Notes under the pieces: model-generated | Told to the model about the DNA's origin: nothing | What the model saw: only the letters and a program-made list of their open reading frames with translations | Databases searched by the model: none | Shown: positions 42,473 through 51,150 of the stretch, piece after piece | Layout of the letters: every line of letters starts with the position of its first letter | How positions within the stretch are numbered: position 1 is the first letter of the stretch | Position numbers and translations under genes: made by a program | Origin: Sphingomonas sp. | Lineage (GTDB): Bacteria > Pseudomonadota > Alphaproteobacteria > Sphingomonadales > Sphingomonadaceae | Direction of reading: 5' to 3' | NCBI RefSeq assembly: GCF_019746665.1 | Contig: NZ_JAIERS010000006.1 | Coordinates: forward strand, 1 to 64,000 | Length of the DNA stretch: 64,000 nt

Positions 42473-44230
42473 GTGACCGACCCGCTCGCCATTCTGCGCC
42501 AGACGTTTGGCTTTCCCGATTTTCGGGGCGTTCAGCGCCAAGTGATCGACCGGGTGCTCGGCGGCGAGGGCACGCTCGCGGTGATGCCGACGGGGGCGGG
42601 CAAGTCGCTCTGCTATCAGCTGCCGGCGGTGGCGCTGCCGGGAACGTGCGTCGTCGTCTCGCCGCTGATCGCCTTGATGCACGATCAGCTGCGCTCCGCG
42701 GAGGCGATTGGCCTCAAGGCGGCGACGCTCACCTCGGTCGATACCAACCAGGCCGAGACGGTGGCGCGCTTCCGCTCGGGGGCGCTCGATCTGCTTTATG
42801 TCGCGCCCGAACGCGCCTCGAACGAGGGGTTTCGCGCGCTGCTGGGGCAGGCGCCGCTCGCCTTGTTCGCGATCGACGAGGCGCACTGCGTCAGCGAATG
42901 GGGGCATGATTTCCGCCCCGATTACCGGCTGCTGAAACCGCTGCTCGATCGCTTTCCCGAAGTGCCGCGCCTCGCGCTCACCGCCACCGCCGACGCGCAT
43001 ACCCGCGCCGATATCCTGGAGCAGCTCGGCATCCCGCGCGCGGGGTTGATCGTCGCGGGGTTCGATCGACCCAATATCCGCTACGCGATTTCGCCGCGCG
43101 AGACGATCGGGCGCCAGCTGGCCGAGCTGGTGCGCGCGAACCCGGGTCCGGGCATCGTCTATGCCCCCACCCGCGCCGCGACCGAGCGGCTCGCCGAGCA
43201 ACTGGTGCGCACCGGGCGGCCGACGCGCGCCTATCACGCCGGGCTCGATCCCGCGATCCGCGCCCGCGCCCAGGCCGATTTCGTCGCGAGCGAGGATATG
43301 GTGATCTGCGCGACGATTGCCTTCGGCATGGGCATCGACAAGCCCGATGTCCGCTTCGTCGCGCACGCCGCGCTCCCCAAATCGATCGAGGCCTATTACC
43401 AGGAAACAGGCCGCGCGGGCCGCGACGGCGACCCGAGCGTCGCGCATCTCTTCTGGGGCGCCGAGGATTTCGCGCAAGGGTGGCGCCGGGTGAGCGAGGC
43501 CGAGCCCGATCGGCAAAAGACGGTGCGCGCCCAGCTTCAGGCGATGCAAAATCTGGTCGAGACGCCGGGGTGCCGCCGCGCGGTGCTGCTCAAGCATTTC
43601 GGCGAGCAGCCGGAAGCGTTTTGCGGCAATTGCGACAATTGCCTCGCCCGCCCGGCGGTGCTCGACGCGACCGAACTCGCCCGCAAATTGCTGAGCGCGG
43701 TGTACCGCACCGGGCAGAGCTTCGGCGTCGGCCATCTGGAGAAGGTGCTCACCGGCGCGCGCGACGAGCGGATCGAGAAGCTGGGGCATGACGGCCTGTC
43801 GGTGTTCGGCATCGTCGAGGGCGAGGAGGCGAAACTGCTGCGCCCGCTCGCCCGCGCTTTGCAGGCGCGCGGGGTGCTCACCAGCAACGAGCATGGCGCG
43901 CTCCAGCTCGCTGGCAGCGCGCGCGCGGTGCTGCGCGGCGAGGAGGCGGTGGCGATCGTCGCCCCGCCCCCGCCCAAGCGCCGCGAACGCCGCCGCGCCG
44001 AGGCAATGCCGGACGATCCGCTGTTCGACGCCCTGCGCGCCAAGCGGCGCGCGCTGGCGCAGGAGGCGGGGGTGCCGCCCTATGTGATCTTCCACGATTC
44101 GGTGCTGCGCGAAATGGCCGCGCTGAAGCCCCAGAACCGCGCCGCGCTCGCGCAGATCAGCGGCATCGGGGCGCGGAAAATGGAGGCTTATGGCGATGCC
44201 TTCCTGGCGGTGATCCGGGAGGGGGTTTGA
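42473..44230 (+). CDS. recQ: ATP-dependent DNA helicase RecQ
   Basis: 585-residue 3'-5' superfamily 2 helicase for recombination and repair. Q-motif FGFPDFRGVQ, Walker A MPTGAGKS (about 38-45), DEAH box IDEAHCVSEWGHDFRPDY (about 133-150), motif VI QETGRAGRDGD, zinc-binding cysteines (CRRAVLLKHFGE, CGNCDNC), RQC wing and a C-terminal HRDC domain (PPYVIFHDSVLREMA). GTG 42473 gives the usual MTDPLAIL start; ATG 42452, seven codons upstream, is possible. Confidence 0.97.
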   Translation: MTDPLAILRQTFGFPDFRGVQRQVIDRVLGGEGTLAVMPTGAGKSLCYQLPAVALPGTCVVVSPLIALMHDQLRSAEAIGLKAATLTSVDTNQAETVARFRSGALDLLYVAPERASNEGFRALLGQAPLALFAIDEAHCVSEWGHDFRPDYRLLKPLLDRFPEVPRLALTATADAHTRADILEQLGIPRAGLIVAGFDRPNIRYAISPRETIGRQLAELVRANPGPGIVYAPTRAATERLAEQLVRTGRPTRAYHAGLDPAIRARAQADFVASEDMVICATIAFGMGIDKPDVRFVAHAALPKSIEAYYQETGRAGRDGDPSVAHLFWGAEDFAQGWRRVSEAEPDRQKTVRAQLQAMQNLVETPGCRRAVLLKHFGEQPEAFCGNCDNCLARPAVLDATELARKLLSAVYRTGQSFGVGHLEKVLTGARDERIEKLGHDGLSVFGIVEGEEAKLLRPLARALQARGVLTSNEHGALQLAGSARAVLRGEEAVAIVAPPPPKRRERRRAEAMPDDPLFDALRAKRRALAQEAGVPPYVIFHDSVLREMAALKPQNRAALAQISGIGARKMEAYGDAFLAVIREGV

Positions 44231-44242
44231 CCCCTCTCTAAG

Positions 44243-44340
44243 CCCCTCCCCTTCAGGGGAGGGGTTGGGGCGGGGATGATCCGGGAGCAACGCTGGGCTC
44301 CTGAAGCCCCCACCCCCACCCCTCCCCCAAGGGGGAGGGG
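44243..44340. repeat. Two CCCCTCCCC stem-loop repeats, copies 3 and 4
   Basis: CCCCTCCCC-TTCA-GGGGAGGGG at 44243-44264 and CCCCTCCCCC-AA-GGGGGAGGGG at 44319-44340 are perfect hairpins, 54 bases apart, in the 145-base gap after recQ. They match the repeats near 18.2 kb and the window start. Possibly a terminator for recQ or a mobile repeat family. Confidence 0.75.
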
Positions 44341-44375
44341 CTTGTTTGCCTCGCCACACCCGCTAGCCTCCCCGC

Positions 44376-44792
44376 ATGTACCCGCTCACCCCCGACTTCG
44401 CCGTCGCGCCGCAGATCGACGCATCCGACATTCCCGCCATCGCCGCGCAGGGCGTGAAGACCATCGTCTGCAACCGCCCCGATGGCGAGGAATGGGGCCA
44501 GCCGGCCAATGCCGATCTCCGCGCGGCGGCAGAGGCGGCGGGGCTCGATTTCGTCGAGATTCCGGTAACGCACGCGGGCTTCTCGCACGCGCAGATCGAA
44601 GCGCTGGGCGTGGTGCTCGATCGCGGCGAGCCGGTGCTCGCCTTCTGCCGATCGGGCACGCGCAGCACGTTCCTCTGGGCGCTCACCCGCGCCGCGCGGG
44701 GCGACGATCCGCAAGCGCTCGCCCAGACGGCCGCGCAGGCGGGCTATGATCTGTCGCCGGTTTACGGCCTGCTCCAGTCGCTGCAGCCATGA
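44376..44792 (+). CDS. TIGR01244-type sulfurtransferase / DSP-like phosphatase
   Basis: 138-residue protein with a dual-specificity-phosphatase fold. Active loop FCRSGTRST (the Cx5R type) near residue 90, preceded by GVKTIVCNRPDGEE. Proteins of this type occur fused to, or beside, a persulfide dioxygenase-like hydrolase in sulfide detoxification, but no such gene is adjacent here. The stop overlaps the next start (ATGA). Confidence 0.87.
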   Translation: MYPLTPDFAVAPQIDASDIPAIAAQGVKTIVCNRPDGEEWGQPANADLRAAAEAAGLDFVEIPVTHAGFSHAQIEALGVVLDRGEPVLAFCRSGTRSTFLWALTRAARGDDPQALAQTAAQAGYDLSPVYGLLQSLQP

Positions 44793-45130
44793 TCCTGAAA
44801 CTGGTCGGCTCGCTGATCGCGATCCTGGTGCTCGCCGGGCTCGCGCGCTGGCTGGGGTTTGGCGCCGGCGGCTGGATCGCGAGCGAGGACCAGGCCCGCG
44901 CCGAGGCCGAGGCGAGCTTCGCGGGGTTCCGCGCCGCGCGCGCGACGCTCTCCAGCGACGGCGCATCGGCGCTGGTCGAAGGAACCGATGGCAGCTTCGT
45001 CATCCTCAAGCGCCACGGCGTCCACCCCGCCGGTCGCCGCGTGACGCCGGACCAGCTGCGCCAAACGGCGGAAGGAACGCGCGTCGAAACCGGCGACGCG
45101 CGGTTCGGCACCGTCTTGGTGCGACGCTGA
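44789..45130 (+). CDS. Small membrane-anchored protein of unknown function
   Basis: 113 residues: one N-terminal membrane helix (about 4-22), then a soluble part with SFAGFRAARATLSSDGASALVEGTDGSFVILKRHGVH. Unrecognised. Gene overlap with the upstream phosphatase and close spacing (21 bases) to the sterol desaturase gene suggest one operon. Confidence 0.7.
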   Translation: MILKLVGSLIAILVLAGLARWLGFGAGGWIASEDQARAEAEASFAGFRAARATLSSDGASALVEGTDGSFVILKRHGVHPAGRRVTPDQLRQTAEGTRVETGDARFGTVLVRR

Positions 45131-45151
45131 CAGCCGTGTAAGTAAGGCTAT

Positions 45152-46126
45152 ATGGAACTGCCCAATCCGGTCGATTACGCGATTCCCGGCTTCGTCCTGC
45201 TGATCCTGGCGGAGATGCTGGTGTGGCGCGCGCGTGACCGGCGGCGCTATGAACCGCGCGACACGCTCACCTCGCTCGCGCTCGGGCTGGGGAGCACGGT
45301 CGCGGGCCTGCTTTCGGGTGGGCTGGTGTTCGGCATGGCGATGTGGGTGCACCAGTATCGCCTCTTCGACATCGGCTATGCCTGGTACTGGTTCGCCGTC
45401 GCCTTCGTGCTCGACGATCTGGCTTATTATGTCTTCCACCGCTCGGCGCACCGGGTGCGCTGGTTCTGGGCGAGCCATGTCATCCACCACAGCTCGCAGC
45501 ACTATAACCTGTCGACGGCGCTGCGGCAGACCTGGACCGGGTTCTTCAGCGCGGGCTTCATCTTCCGCCTGCCACTGTTCCTGATCGGCTTTCCGCCGGC
45601 GATGGTGTTCTTCGTGGCGGGGCTGAACCTCGTCTATCAATTCTGGATCCATACCGAGGCGGTGGGGCGGATGCCCGCCTGGTTCGAGGGGGTGATGAAC
45701 ACCCCCAGCCACCACCGCGTCCACCACGCGACCAACCCGCGCTATCTCGACAAGAATTATGCCGGCGTGTTCATCGTCTGGGACCGGCTGTTCGGCACCT
45801 TCGAGCCCGAGCGTGATGACGAGGCGATCCGCTACGGCATCGTCAAGCAGCTCGGCAGCTTCAACCTGCTCTGGGCGGCGTTCCACGAATGGGTGGGGAT
45901 CGCGCGGGACATGTGGGCGGCACCCGGCTTGCGCAACAAGCTCGGCTATCTGCTGATGCCGCCGGGCTGGAGCCATGACGGCAGCCGCGAGACATCCGAA
46001 ATGATCAAACAACGCTGGGCGGAGACCCGGGCCGAGGGCCAAGAACAGGGAGAGTTAGCGTGGAACAGGCCGACATCATCGTCATCGGCGGCGGCTCGGG
46101 CGGGAGCGCGGTCGCCGGCCGGCTAG
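45152..46126 (+). CDS. Sterol desaturase / fatty acid hydroxylase family protein
   Basis: 324-residue membrane enzyme with a di-iron site. Histidine clusters HRSAH, HVIHHSS and HRVHH are in the expected order, with four or five membrane helices. The reaction may be hydroxylation or desaturation of a lipid or carotenoid; the substrate is not determinable. The last 22 residues or so are Ser/Ala/Arg-rich and translate the start of the next gene in another frame, which suggests the original stop was lost and the end is not conserved. Confidence 0.88.
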   Translation: MELPNPVDYAIPGFVLLILAEMLVWRARDRRRYEPRDTLTSLALGLGSTVAGLLSGGLVFGMAMWVHQYRLFDIGYAWYWFAVAFVLDDLAYYVFHRSAHRVRWFWASHVIHHSSQHYNLSTALRQTWTGFFSAGFIFRLPLFLIGFPPAMVFFVAGLNLVYQFWIHTEAVGRMPAWFEGVMNTPSHHRVHHATNPRYLDKNYAGVFIVWDRLFGTFEPERDDEAIRYGIVKQLGSFNLLWAAFHEWVGIARDMWAAPGLRNKLGYLLMPPGWSHDGSRETSEMIKQRWAETRAEGQEQGELAWNRPTSSSSAAARAGARSPAG

Positions 46127-47643
46127 TCGAGCGCGGCTATAAGGTCTGCCTGCTCGAGGCGGGGGGCAAGAATCAGGGCTGGCGCACCCGGATGCCCGGC
46201 GCGCTGGCGATGCAGACCGGGGCGACCAACTGGCGGTACGAGACGGTCCCCCAGGCCGGGCTCAACGGGCGGCGGGGCTTCCAGCCGCGCGGGCGTGGGC
46301 TGGGCGGCTCCTCGGCGATCAACGCGATGATCTACATTCGCGGCAACGCCTGGGACTATGATAATTGGGAAGCAATGGGCTGCCCCGGCTGGTCCTATGC
46401 CGAGGTCCTCCCCTATTTCAAACGCGCCGAGCATAACGAACGCGGCGGCGACGATTATCATGGCGGGGCGGGGCCGCTATGGGTGAGCGACCAGCGCCAT
46501 CCCAACCCGGGCTCGATCGCTTTCGTGGAGGCGGGCGCCTCGCTCCAGATCCCGCGCAACGATGATTTCAACGGCGAGCGTCAGGAGGGCATCGGCCTCT
46601 ACCAGGTAACGCAGAAGGGCGGCGAGCGCTGGAGCGCGGCGCGCGCCTATCTCGATCCCAAGCAGGGTGACGACAAGCTGCGCGTGATCACCGGCGTCAC
46701 CGCCGAGCGATTGTTGTTCGACGGCGGCCGCGCGGTGGGCGTCAGCTATCTGCGCGGCGGCAAGCGGACCGAGCTGCGCGCGCGCGCGGTGGTGCTGAGC
46801 GCGGGGGTGTTCGGCACGCCGCAGCTGCTGATGCTCTCCGGCATCGGCCCCGCCGCGCATCTCGCCGAGCATGGCATCGCGGTGCGGGTCGATCGCGCGG
46901 CGGTGGGCGAAAATCTGCAGGATCATCTCGATTATGTCGCCGCCTATGAATGCGACGATCCGCGCTTCCTGGGCACCAACCTCGCCGGTTCGCTCAACGC
47001 GCTGAAGGCGATGGTCCAATGGTTCCGCCGGCGCGAAGGGGTGATGACGACGCCCTATGCCGAAAGCGGCGCCTTTCTGAAGCTGGAGCCGGACGCGCCC
47101 TGCCCCGATGTCCAGCTGCATTTCGTGATCGCCGCGCTCGAGGATCACGGCCGGGTGAAAGTGCGCGCGCACGGCTATTCGGGGCATGTCTGCGTGCTGC
47201 GCCCGGAGAGCAAGGGCCGGGTGACGCTCGCGAGCGCCGATCCGCGCGCGATGCCGCTGATCGACCCGCGATTCCTGAGCGACCCGCGCGATCTCGCGCT
47301 GATGAAGAAGGGGGTGCGGGCGATGTACCGCATCCTCGAAACCCCGCCGATGAGCGATTATCGGGGCCGCGACCGTCATCCCGTGAACCTGGACGACGAC
47401 GCCGCGATCGAAGCGCTGATCCGCGCCCGGTCGGACACCATCTACCACCCGGTCGGCACCGCGCGGATGGGGTCGGACGATGCGGCGGTATGCGATCCGA
47501 GGCTGCGGGTGCGCGGGGTGGACGGGCTGTATGTCGCCGACGCCTCGATCATGCCCAAGCTCATCTCCGGCAACACCAACGCACCGTCGATCATGATCGG
47601 CGAGCGCGCCGCCGAATTCGTCGCGGCGGACCTGGCGGCTTGA
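46060..47643 (+). CDS. GMC family FAD-dependent oxidoreductase (choline dehydrogenase-like)
   Basis: 527-residue flavoprotein. N-terminal FAD-binding [17 protein letters not shown] and LLEAGG; GMC signature [17 protein letters not shown]; second signature [16 protein letters not shown]; active-site end [12 protein letters not shown] with the catalytic histidine and [11 protein letters not shown] with the second residue (asparagine). Oxidises an alcohol, substrate unknown. The GTG start has AGGGAGAG upstream and lies 67 bases inside the sterol desaturase frame, so the two are co-translated. Confidence 0.93.
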   Translation: MEQADIIVIGGGSGGSAVAGRLVERGYKVCLLEAGGKNQGWRTRMPGALAMQTGATNWRYETVPQAGLNGRRGFQPRGRGLGGSSAINAMIYIRGNAWDYDNWEAMGCPGWSYAEVLPYFKRAEHNERGGDDYHGGAGPLWVSDQRHPNPGSIAFVEAGASLQIPRNDDFNGERQEGIGLYQVTQKGGERWSAARAYLDPKQGDDKLRVITGVTAERLLFDGGRAVGVSYLRGGKRTELRARAVVLSAGVFGTPQLLMLSGIGPAAHLAEHGIAVRVDRAAVGENLQDHLDYVAAYECDDPRFLGTNLAGSLNALKAMVQWFRRREGVMTTPYAESGAFLKLEPDAPCPDVQLHFVIAALEDHGRVKVRAHGYSGHVCVLRPESKGRVTLASADPRAMPLIDPRFLSDPRDLALMKKGVRAMYRILETPPMSDYRGRDRHPVNLDDDAAIEALIRARSDTIYHPVGTARMGSDDAAVCDPRLRVRGVDGLYVADASIMPKLISGNTNAPSIMIGERAAEFVAADLAA

Positions 47644-48146
47644 GCGCACCGCCCCGGCTGCTGGTGAGCGCGTGCCTGCTCGGGCGGCCGGTGCGCTATG
47701 ATGGCGGCCACCGTGCGTTCGATAGCGCGCGGCTCGCCGATTGGGTCGCGCAAGGGCGGGCGATCGGCTTTTGCCCGGAAGTCGCCGCCGGCCTGCCGAC
47801 ACCGCGCCCGCCCGCCGAGATCACGAACGGCGCGGATGGCGTGGCGGTGCTCGACGGACGGGCGGCTATCATCGAGCCCGACGGACGCGACGTGACCGCC
47901 GCCTATCGCGCCGGCGCCGAGGCCGCGCTCGATCTCGCGCGTCGCGAAGGCTGCCGCCTCGCCCTGCTGACCGATGGCAGCCCGTCCTGCGGCTCGGGCT
48001 TCGTTTATGACGGCAGCTTTTCGGGGACGCGGCACAAGGGGATGGGCGTCACCACCGCGCTGCTCCGCGCGCACGGGATCGCCGTGTTCGCCCCCGCCGA
48101 GTTCGAGGCGCTGGCGGTGGCGATGGCGCCCGACCCTCAAGCCTAA
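47640..48146 (+). CDS. DUF523 family protein
   Basis: 168 residues. Family features: LLVSACLLGRPVRYDGG near the start, FCPEVAAGLPTPRPPAEI, and SPSCGSGFVYDG, which together give a cysteine-rich probable metal or cluster site. Function of DUF523 (YbbK type) is unresolved. I take TTG 47640, which overlaps the GMC stop (TTGA); GTG 47664 is an alternative. Confidence 0.82.
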   Translation: MSAPPRLLVSACLLGRPVRYDGGHRAFDSARLADWVAQGRAIGFCPEVAAGLPTPRPPAEITNGADGVAVLDGRAAIIEPDGRDVTAAYRAGAEAALDLARREGCRLALLTDGSPSCGSGFVYDGSFSGTRHKGMGVTTALLRAHGIAVFAPAEFEALAVAMAPDPQA

Positions 48147-48197
48147 GGCGAACTGGCGCGACCCGCGACCCACGCCGCCGGCCGCGCCGTCGCCGGC

Positions 48198-48665
48198 TTA
48201 TTGCGGCGGCTGGGTGAAGCGCAGTTCGCGCAGCAGCGTGGTGCCGACAAAGGTGCGCAGCTTGTTGCGCTCGACGATCCCGCGCGCCTGCGCCTCGGGG
48301 CCGCCCGCCAGCGCGTTCAGCCGCTTGTCGAGAATATCGAGCGAGGTGTCCATCGCCGCCGCGTTCTTGTACACGACGACCAGCTGCAGATTGCCGTCGC
48401 CGTCATTGCCCGCCATCGGCTGATAGATGCCGTAATCGAGCACTTCGCCAGCTTTCTTGCGCTCCTCCTGCTGCTTGCGCCAGACGCCGTTGAGCAGCGC
48501 CATGTAATTGTTCAACTGGCCGGGCTCGACCTTCACGGTGCGGATTTCGACCACCGGACCGAGTTCATAATTGCGGGGCGCCGATGCCTGCTGGGCAAGC
48601 GCGGGGGCGGCGAAACCAGTGCCGGCGAGCAGCGCGGCGGCGAGTGCGGTGCGAATCAGCTTCAT
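48198..48665 (-). CDS. Exported protein of unknown function
   Basis: 155 residues with a signal peptide (MKLIRTALAAALLAGTGFAAPALAQ). The mature part has VVEIRTVKVEPGQLNNYMALLNGVWRKQQEERKKAGEV, compatible with a ferredoxin-like dimeric alpha-beta barrel, but I recognise no named family. ATG 48665 has GGGAGGA upstream. It is a single gene, downstream of and on the same strand as amtB but separated by a terminator. Confidence 0.75.
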   Translation of the reverse strand: MKLIRTALAAALLAGTGFAAPALAQQASAPRNYELGPVVEIRTVKVEPGQLNNYMALLNGVWRKQQEERKKAGEVLDYGIYQPMAGNDGDGNLQLVVVYKNAAAMDTSLDILDKRLNALAGGPEAQARGIVERNKLRTFVGTTLLRELRFTQPPQ

Positions 48666-48760
48666 CACGATCCTCCCACAGCTTTCGGTGCGAAAGCGGA
48701 ACGAGCAGATCATAATGACATGGCTGGTGCAAGTTGTCGCGGCGCGATGCCGATGCCACA

Positions 48761-48792
48761 AAAATAGGCCGGTACATCGCTGTACCGGCCTA
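48761..48792 (-). terminator. Intrinsic terminator of the glnK-amtB operon
   Basis: Perfect 12-base arms TAGGCCGGTACA (48765-48776) and TGTACCGGCCTA (48781-48792) surround a 4-base loop, with an A run at 48760-48764 that is a T run on the minus strand. It lies 48 bases beyond the amtB stop. Confidence 0.9.
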
Positions 48793-48840
48793 GTAGCTCC
48801 GCAGGAGGAACACCGTGTCAGAGGGCAAGCCTCTGCAAAA

Positions 48841-50259
48841 TCAGTAGTTGTACGCGCGCTCGCCATGCTCGTTGATGTCGAGCCCCTCGGCTTCGACATC
48901 GGCGCTCGGGCGCAGGCCCAGCGTCGCCTTGAGCGCGAAGAACAGCACCGCCGAGATCAGGCCCGACCAGACGAGGGTGATCCCGACCGCCGTCGCCTGC
49001 TTCACCAGTTGCTCGGCGATCGAATAGCCTTCGGGCGTCACCGCGACGGCGGGGAACTTCGTGTAATCGAAATAGCCCTGCCCGCCGAGCTTGGGATCGG
49101 CGCACACCGCCGTCGCCAGCGCGCCGACGATCCCGCCGACGCAGTGAACGCCGAACACGTCGAGCGAGTCATCATATTTCAGCGCGTTCTTCACCCGGCT
49201 GACGAAGATGAAACAGATCGGCGAGACGATCAGCCCCAGCACCAGCGAGGTCATCGGCGCGGCATAGCCGCTCGCCGGGGTGATCGCGACGAGGCCCGCC
49301 ACCGCACCGGTCACCGCGCCGAGCAGCGAGGGCTTGCCGTGCATCACCTGGTCGCACAGCGCCCAGCTCACCGCCGCCGCCGCCGTCGCGACGAAGGTGT
49401 TCATGAAGGCGACCGCGGTCACCCCGTTCGCCTCCAGGTTCGAGCCCGCGTTGAAGCCGAACCAGCCGACCCACAGCAGCGAGGCGCCGATCATCGTCAT
49501 CGTCAGCGAATGCGGCGGCATCGCGTCCTTCAGGAAGCCGCGCCGCGGGCCGATGACGAGGCAGCCGACCAACCCGGCGATCCCGGCATTGATGTGAACC
49601 ACCGTGCCGCCCGCGAAATCGAGCGCGCCCAGGTTGAACAGATAGCCGCCATCGGTCGGCGCGTCGGGCAGGAAGTCCGGTCCCGCCCAGTACCAGACCA
49701 TGTGGGCGATCGGGAAATAGACCAGCGTCAGCCAAGCGACGACGAACAGCATCAGCGGCGTGAACTTCACCCGCTCGGCGAACGCCCCCACGATCAGCGC
49801 CGGGGTGATGCACGCGAAGGTCATCTGGAACGCGCAATAAGCGAGTTCGGGGATATAGACATTGTTCGAGAAGGTCGCCGCCGGGCTCGCCGCCGTCACC
49901 CCGATCAGGAATGCCTTGCCGAAGCCGCCGATATAGGGCGAGCCGCCGGTGAAGGCGAGCGAATAGCCCCAGCATACCCACACGAGCGCGGCGATGCTGA
50001 CGATCATGAACACCTGCATCAGCACGCTGAGCATGTTCTTGGTGCGCACCAGCCCGCCGTAGAAGAGCGCGAGACCCGGCACCGACATCAGCAGCACCAA
50101 CGCCGAGGAGACGAGCATCCAGGCGGTGTCGCCCTTGTTGATCATCGCCGCCGCCTGTTCGGCGCTGGGCGCCTTCACCAGCGCGGGCGCGGCGAGCGCC
50201 GGATCGGCAAGCGCCAGCGCGGCGAGCCCGGCGGCGAACGAATAAGTCAGGATGCGCAC
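48841..50259 (-). CDS. amtB: Ammonium transporter AmtB
   Basis: 472-residue trimeric membrane channel for ammonium. A signal sequence precedes 11 membrane helices; hallmarks are MLVSSALVLLMSVPGLALFYGGLVR, AHMVWYW, and the pore histidines in TVVHINAG and DVFGVHCVGG. The GTG start 50259 has GGGGAGA upstream. It follows glnK by 17 bases; the P-II protein plugs AmtB when nitrogen is sufficient. Confidence 0.97.
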   Translation of the reverse strand: MRILTYSFAAGLAALALADPALAAPALVKAPSAEQAAAMINKGDTAWMLVSSALVLLMSVPGLALFYGGLVRTKNMLSVLMQVFMIVSIAALVWVCWGYSLAFTGGSPYIGGFGKAFLIGVTAASPAATFSNNVYIPELAYCAFQMTFACITPALIVGAFAERVKFTPLMLFVVAWLTLVYFPIAHMVWYWAGPDFLPDAPTDGGYLFNLGALDFAGGTVVHINAGIAGLVGCLVIGPRRGFLKDAMPPHSLTMTMIGASLLWVGWFGFNAGSNLEANGVTAVAFMNTFVATAAAAVSWALCDQVMHGKPSLLGAVTGAVAGLVAITPASGYAAPMTSLVLGLIVSPICFIFVSRVKNALKYDDSLDVFGVHCVGGIVGALATAVCADPKLGGQGYFDYTKFPAVAVTPEGYSIAEQLVKQATAVGITLVWSGLISAVLFFALKATLGLRPSADVEAEGLDINEHGERAYNY

Positions 50260-50276
50260 GGTCTCCCCCCTTCTGG

Positions 50277-50615
50277 TCACAGCGCGTGATCGTCTTGTTC
50301 GCCGGTGCGGATGCGCACGGCGGAATCGATGGTCATGGTGAAAATCTTGCCGTCGCCGATCTGCCCGGTCTGCGCCGCGGCCTGGATCGTCTCGACGACG
50401 CGCGGCGCGAGATCGTCGGCGCAGGCGATCTCCAGCTGCACCTTGGGCACCATCGAGGTTTCATATTCGGCGCCGCGATAGATTTCGGTCTGCCCCTTTT
50501 GCCGGCCGAAGCCGCGCACCTCGCTTACCGTCATCCCGGTCACGCCCAGCGTGTTGAGCGCCTCGCGCACCTCGTCGAGCTTGAACGGTTTGATGATCGC
50601 GATGATGAGCTTCAT
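50277..50615 (-). CDS. glnK: Nitrogen regulatory P-II protein
   Basis: 112-residue trimeric signal protein. T-loop EIYRGAEYETSMVPK with the uridylylation tyrosine Y51, and GDGKIFTMTIDSAVRIRTGE, the P-II C-terminal signature. Linkage to amtB supports the GlnK assignment over GlnB. ATG 50615 is preferred; the longer frame adds untypical residues. A sigma-54 promoter lies just upstream. Confidence 0.96.
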   Translation of the reverse strand: MKLIIAIIKPFKLDEVREALNTLGVTGMTVSEVRGFGRQKGQTEIYRGAEYETSMVPKVQLEIACADDLAPRVVETIQAAAQTGQIGDGKIFTMTIDSAVRIRTGEQDDHAL

Positions 50616-50641
50616 TGGCGGACCCCCTGCAATGTTGCATC

Positions 50642-50656
50642 GCAAAAGGCGTGCCA
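50642..50656 (-). promoter_or_regulatory. Sigma-54 promoter of glnK-amtB
   Basis: On the minus strand TGGCACG-N4-TTGC matches the sigma-54 (-24/-12) consensus exactly, 27 bases from the glnK start. Nitrogen limitation probably drives it via NtrC; a GGTGCAC half-site lies further upstream (about 50720). Confidence 0.9.
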
Positions 50657-50748
50657 GAGGTAACGAAGCTTTAATTCATGGGGTCGTGGCGATTGATCGT
50701 TGCATTCGCCGCTTGGTTTTTGTGCACCCGCGAACAACTGCCCGAAAT

Positions 50749-50949
50749 TTAGGCAGGGCCGATCAGCGCGCGGGCCTCGGCGAGATCCTCGTCATCGACC
50801 ATCACCCGCACCGGAATCAGGAACTGGCTGCCATCGGCGAGCGACGCGCCGCCATCGAACGCGACCGCCGGAATGCCCGCCGCCTCGAGCGCGCCGACGA
50901 TGATATGCGCCTCGTTGCGGGAATAGCGCCCCAGCTCGACCAGGGTCAT
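50749..50949 (-). CDS. DUF2007 family small protein
   Basis: 66 residues with the DUF2007 (putative signal-transducing) pattern: ELGRYSRNEAHIIVGALEAAGIPA and IPVRVMVDDEDLAEARALI. Probably a small ferredoxin-like ligand-binding fold. Role unknown. It follows the truncated gene at 50984 on the same strand. Confidence 0.85.
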   Translation of the reverse strand: MTLVELGRYSRNEAHIIVGALEAAGIPAVAFDGGASLADGSQFLIPVRVMVDDEDLAEARALIGPA

Positions 50950-50983
50950 AGCGCGACTACCGACAGAGTCGTTGGCACGCGCA

Positions 50984-51097
50984 TCACGTCATCCCCCTTG
51001 CGTGCAGCTCCGCCGCCGCTGTCGCGACGAAGAACATCGGCTGGCGCGCGATGAAGGCGATGTGGTCGTCGGTAAGGGTGGGGAAGAATTCGGCCAT
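50984..51097 (-). pseudogene. Truncated pyridoxamine 5'-phosphate oxidase family gene
   Basis: Only 37 codons: MAEFFPTLTDDHIAFIARQP followed by MFFVATAAAELHARGMT and a stop. This is the usual N-terminus of a PNPOx-like family protein, which should continue for some 150 residues. A ribosome-like GGGGACAGGGA lies ahead of the ATG. The break lies toward the DUF2007 gene, so an internal deletion probably removed most of the gene. Confidence 0.7.
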
Positions 51098-51112
51098 TCC
51101 CTGTCCCCATCA

Positions 51113-51141
51113 TTGACGCGCAATGATCATGCGCATATCAT
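51113..51141 (+). promoter_or_regulatory. Promoter of ccdAB
   Basis: TTGACG (51113-51118), a 17-base spacer and TATCAT (51136-51141) form a good sigma-70 promoter. Transcription should begin near 51147-51149, at or next to ATG 51148, which implies a leaderless message. Confidence 0.75.
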
Positions 51142-51150
51142 ATGCGCATG
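51128..51150. promoter_or_regulatory. Palindromic ccdAB operator
   Basis: A perfect 23-base palindrome (two 11-base arms around one C) covers the -10 box and the ATG of ccdA. Its position fits autorepression by CcdA or a CcdA-CcdB complex. Confidence 0.75.

Noticed and set aside
48571..50289. 572-codon frame opposite amtB
   Set aside because: Antisense to AmtB; no hydrophobic or domain pattern of its own.
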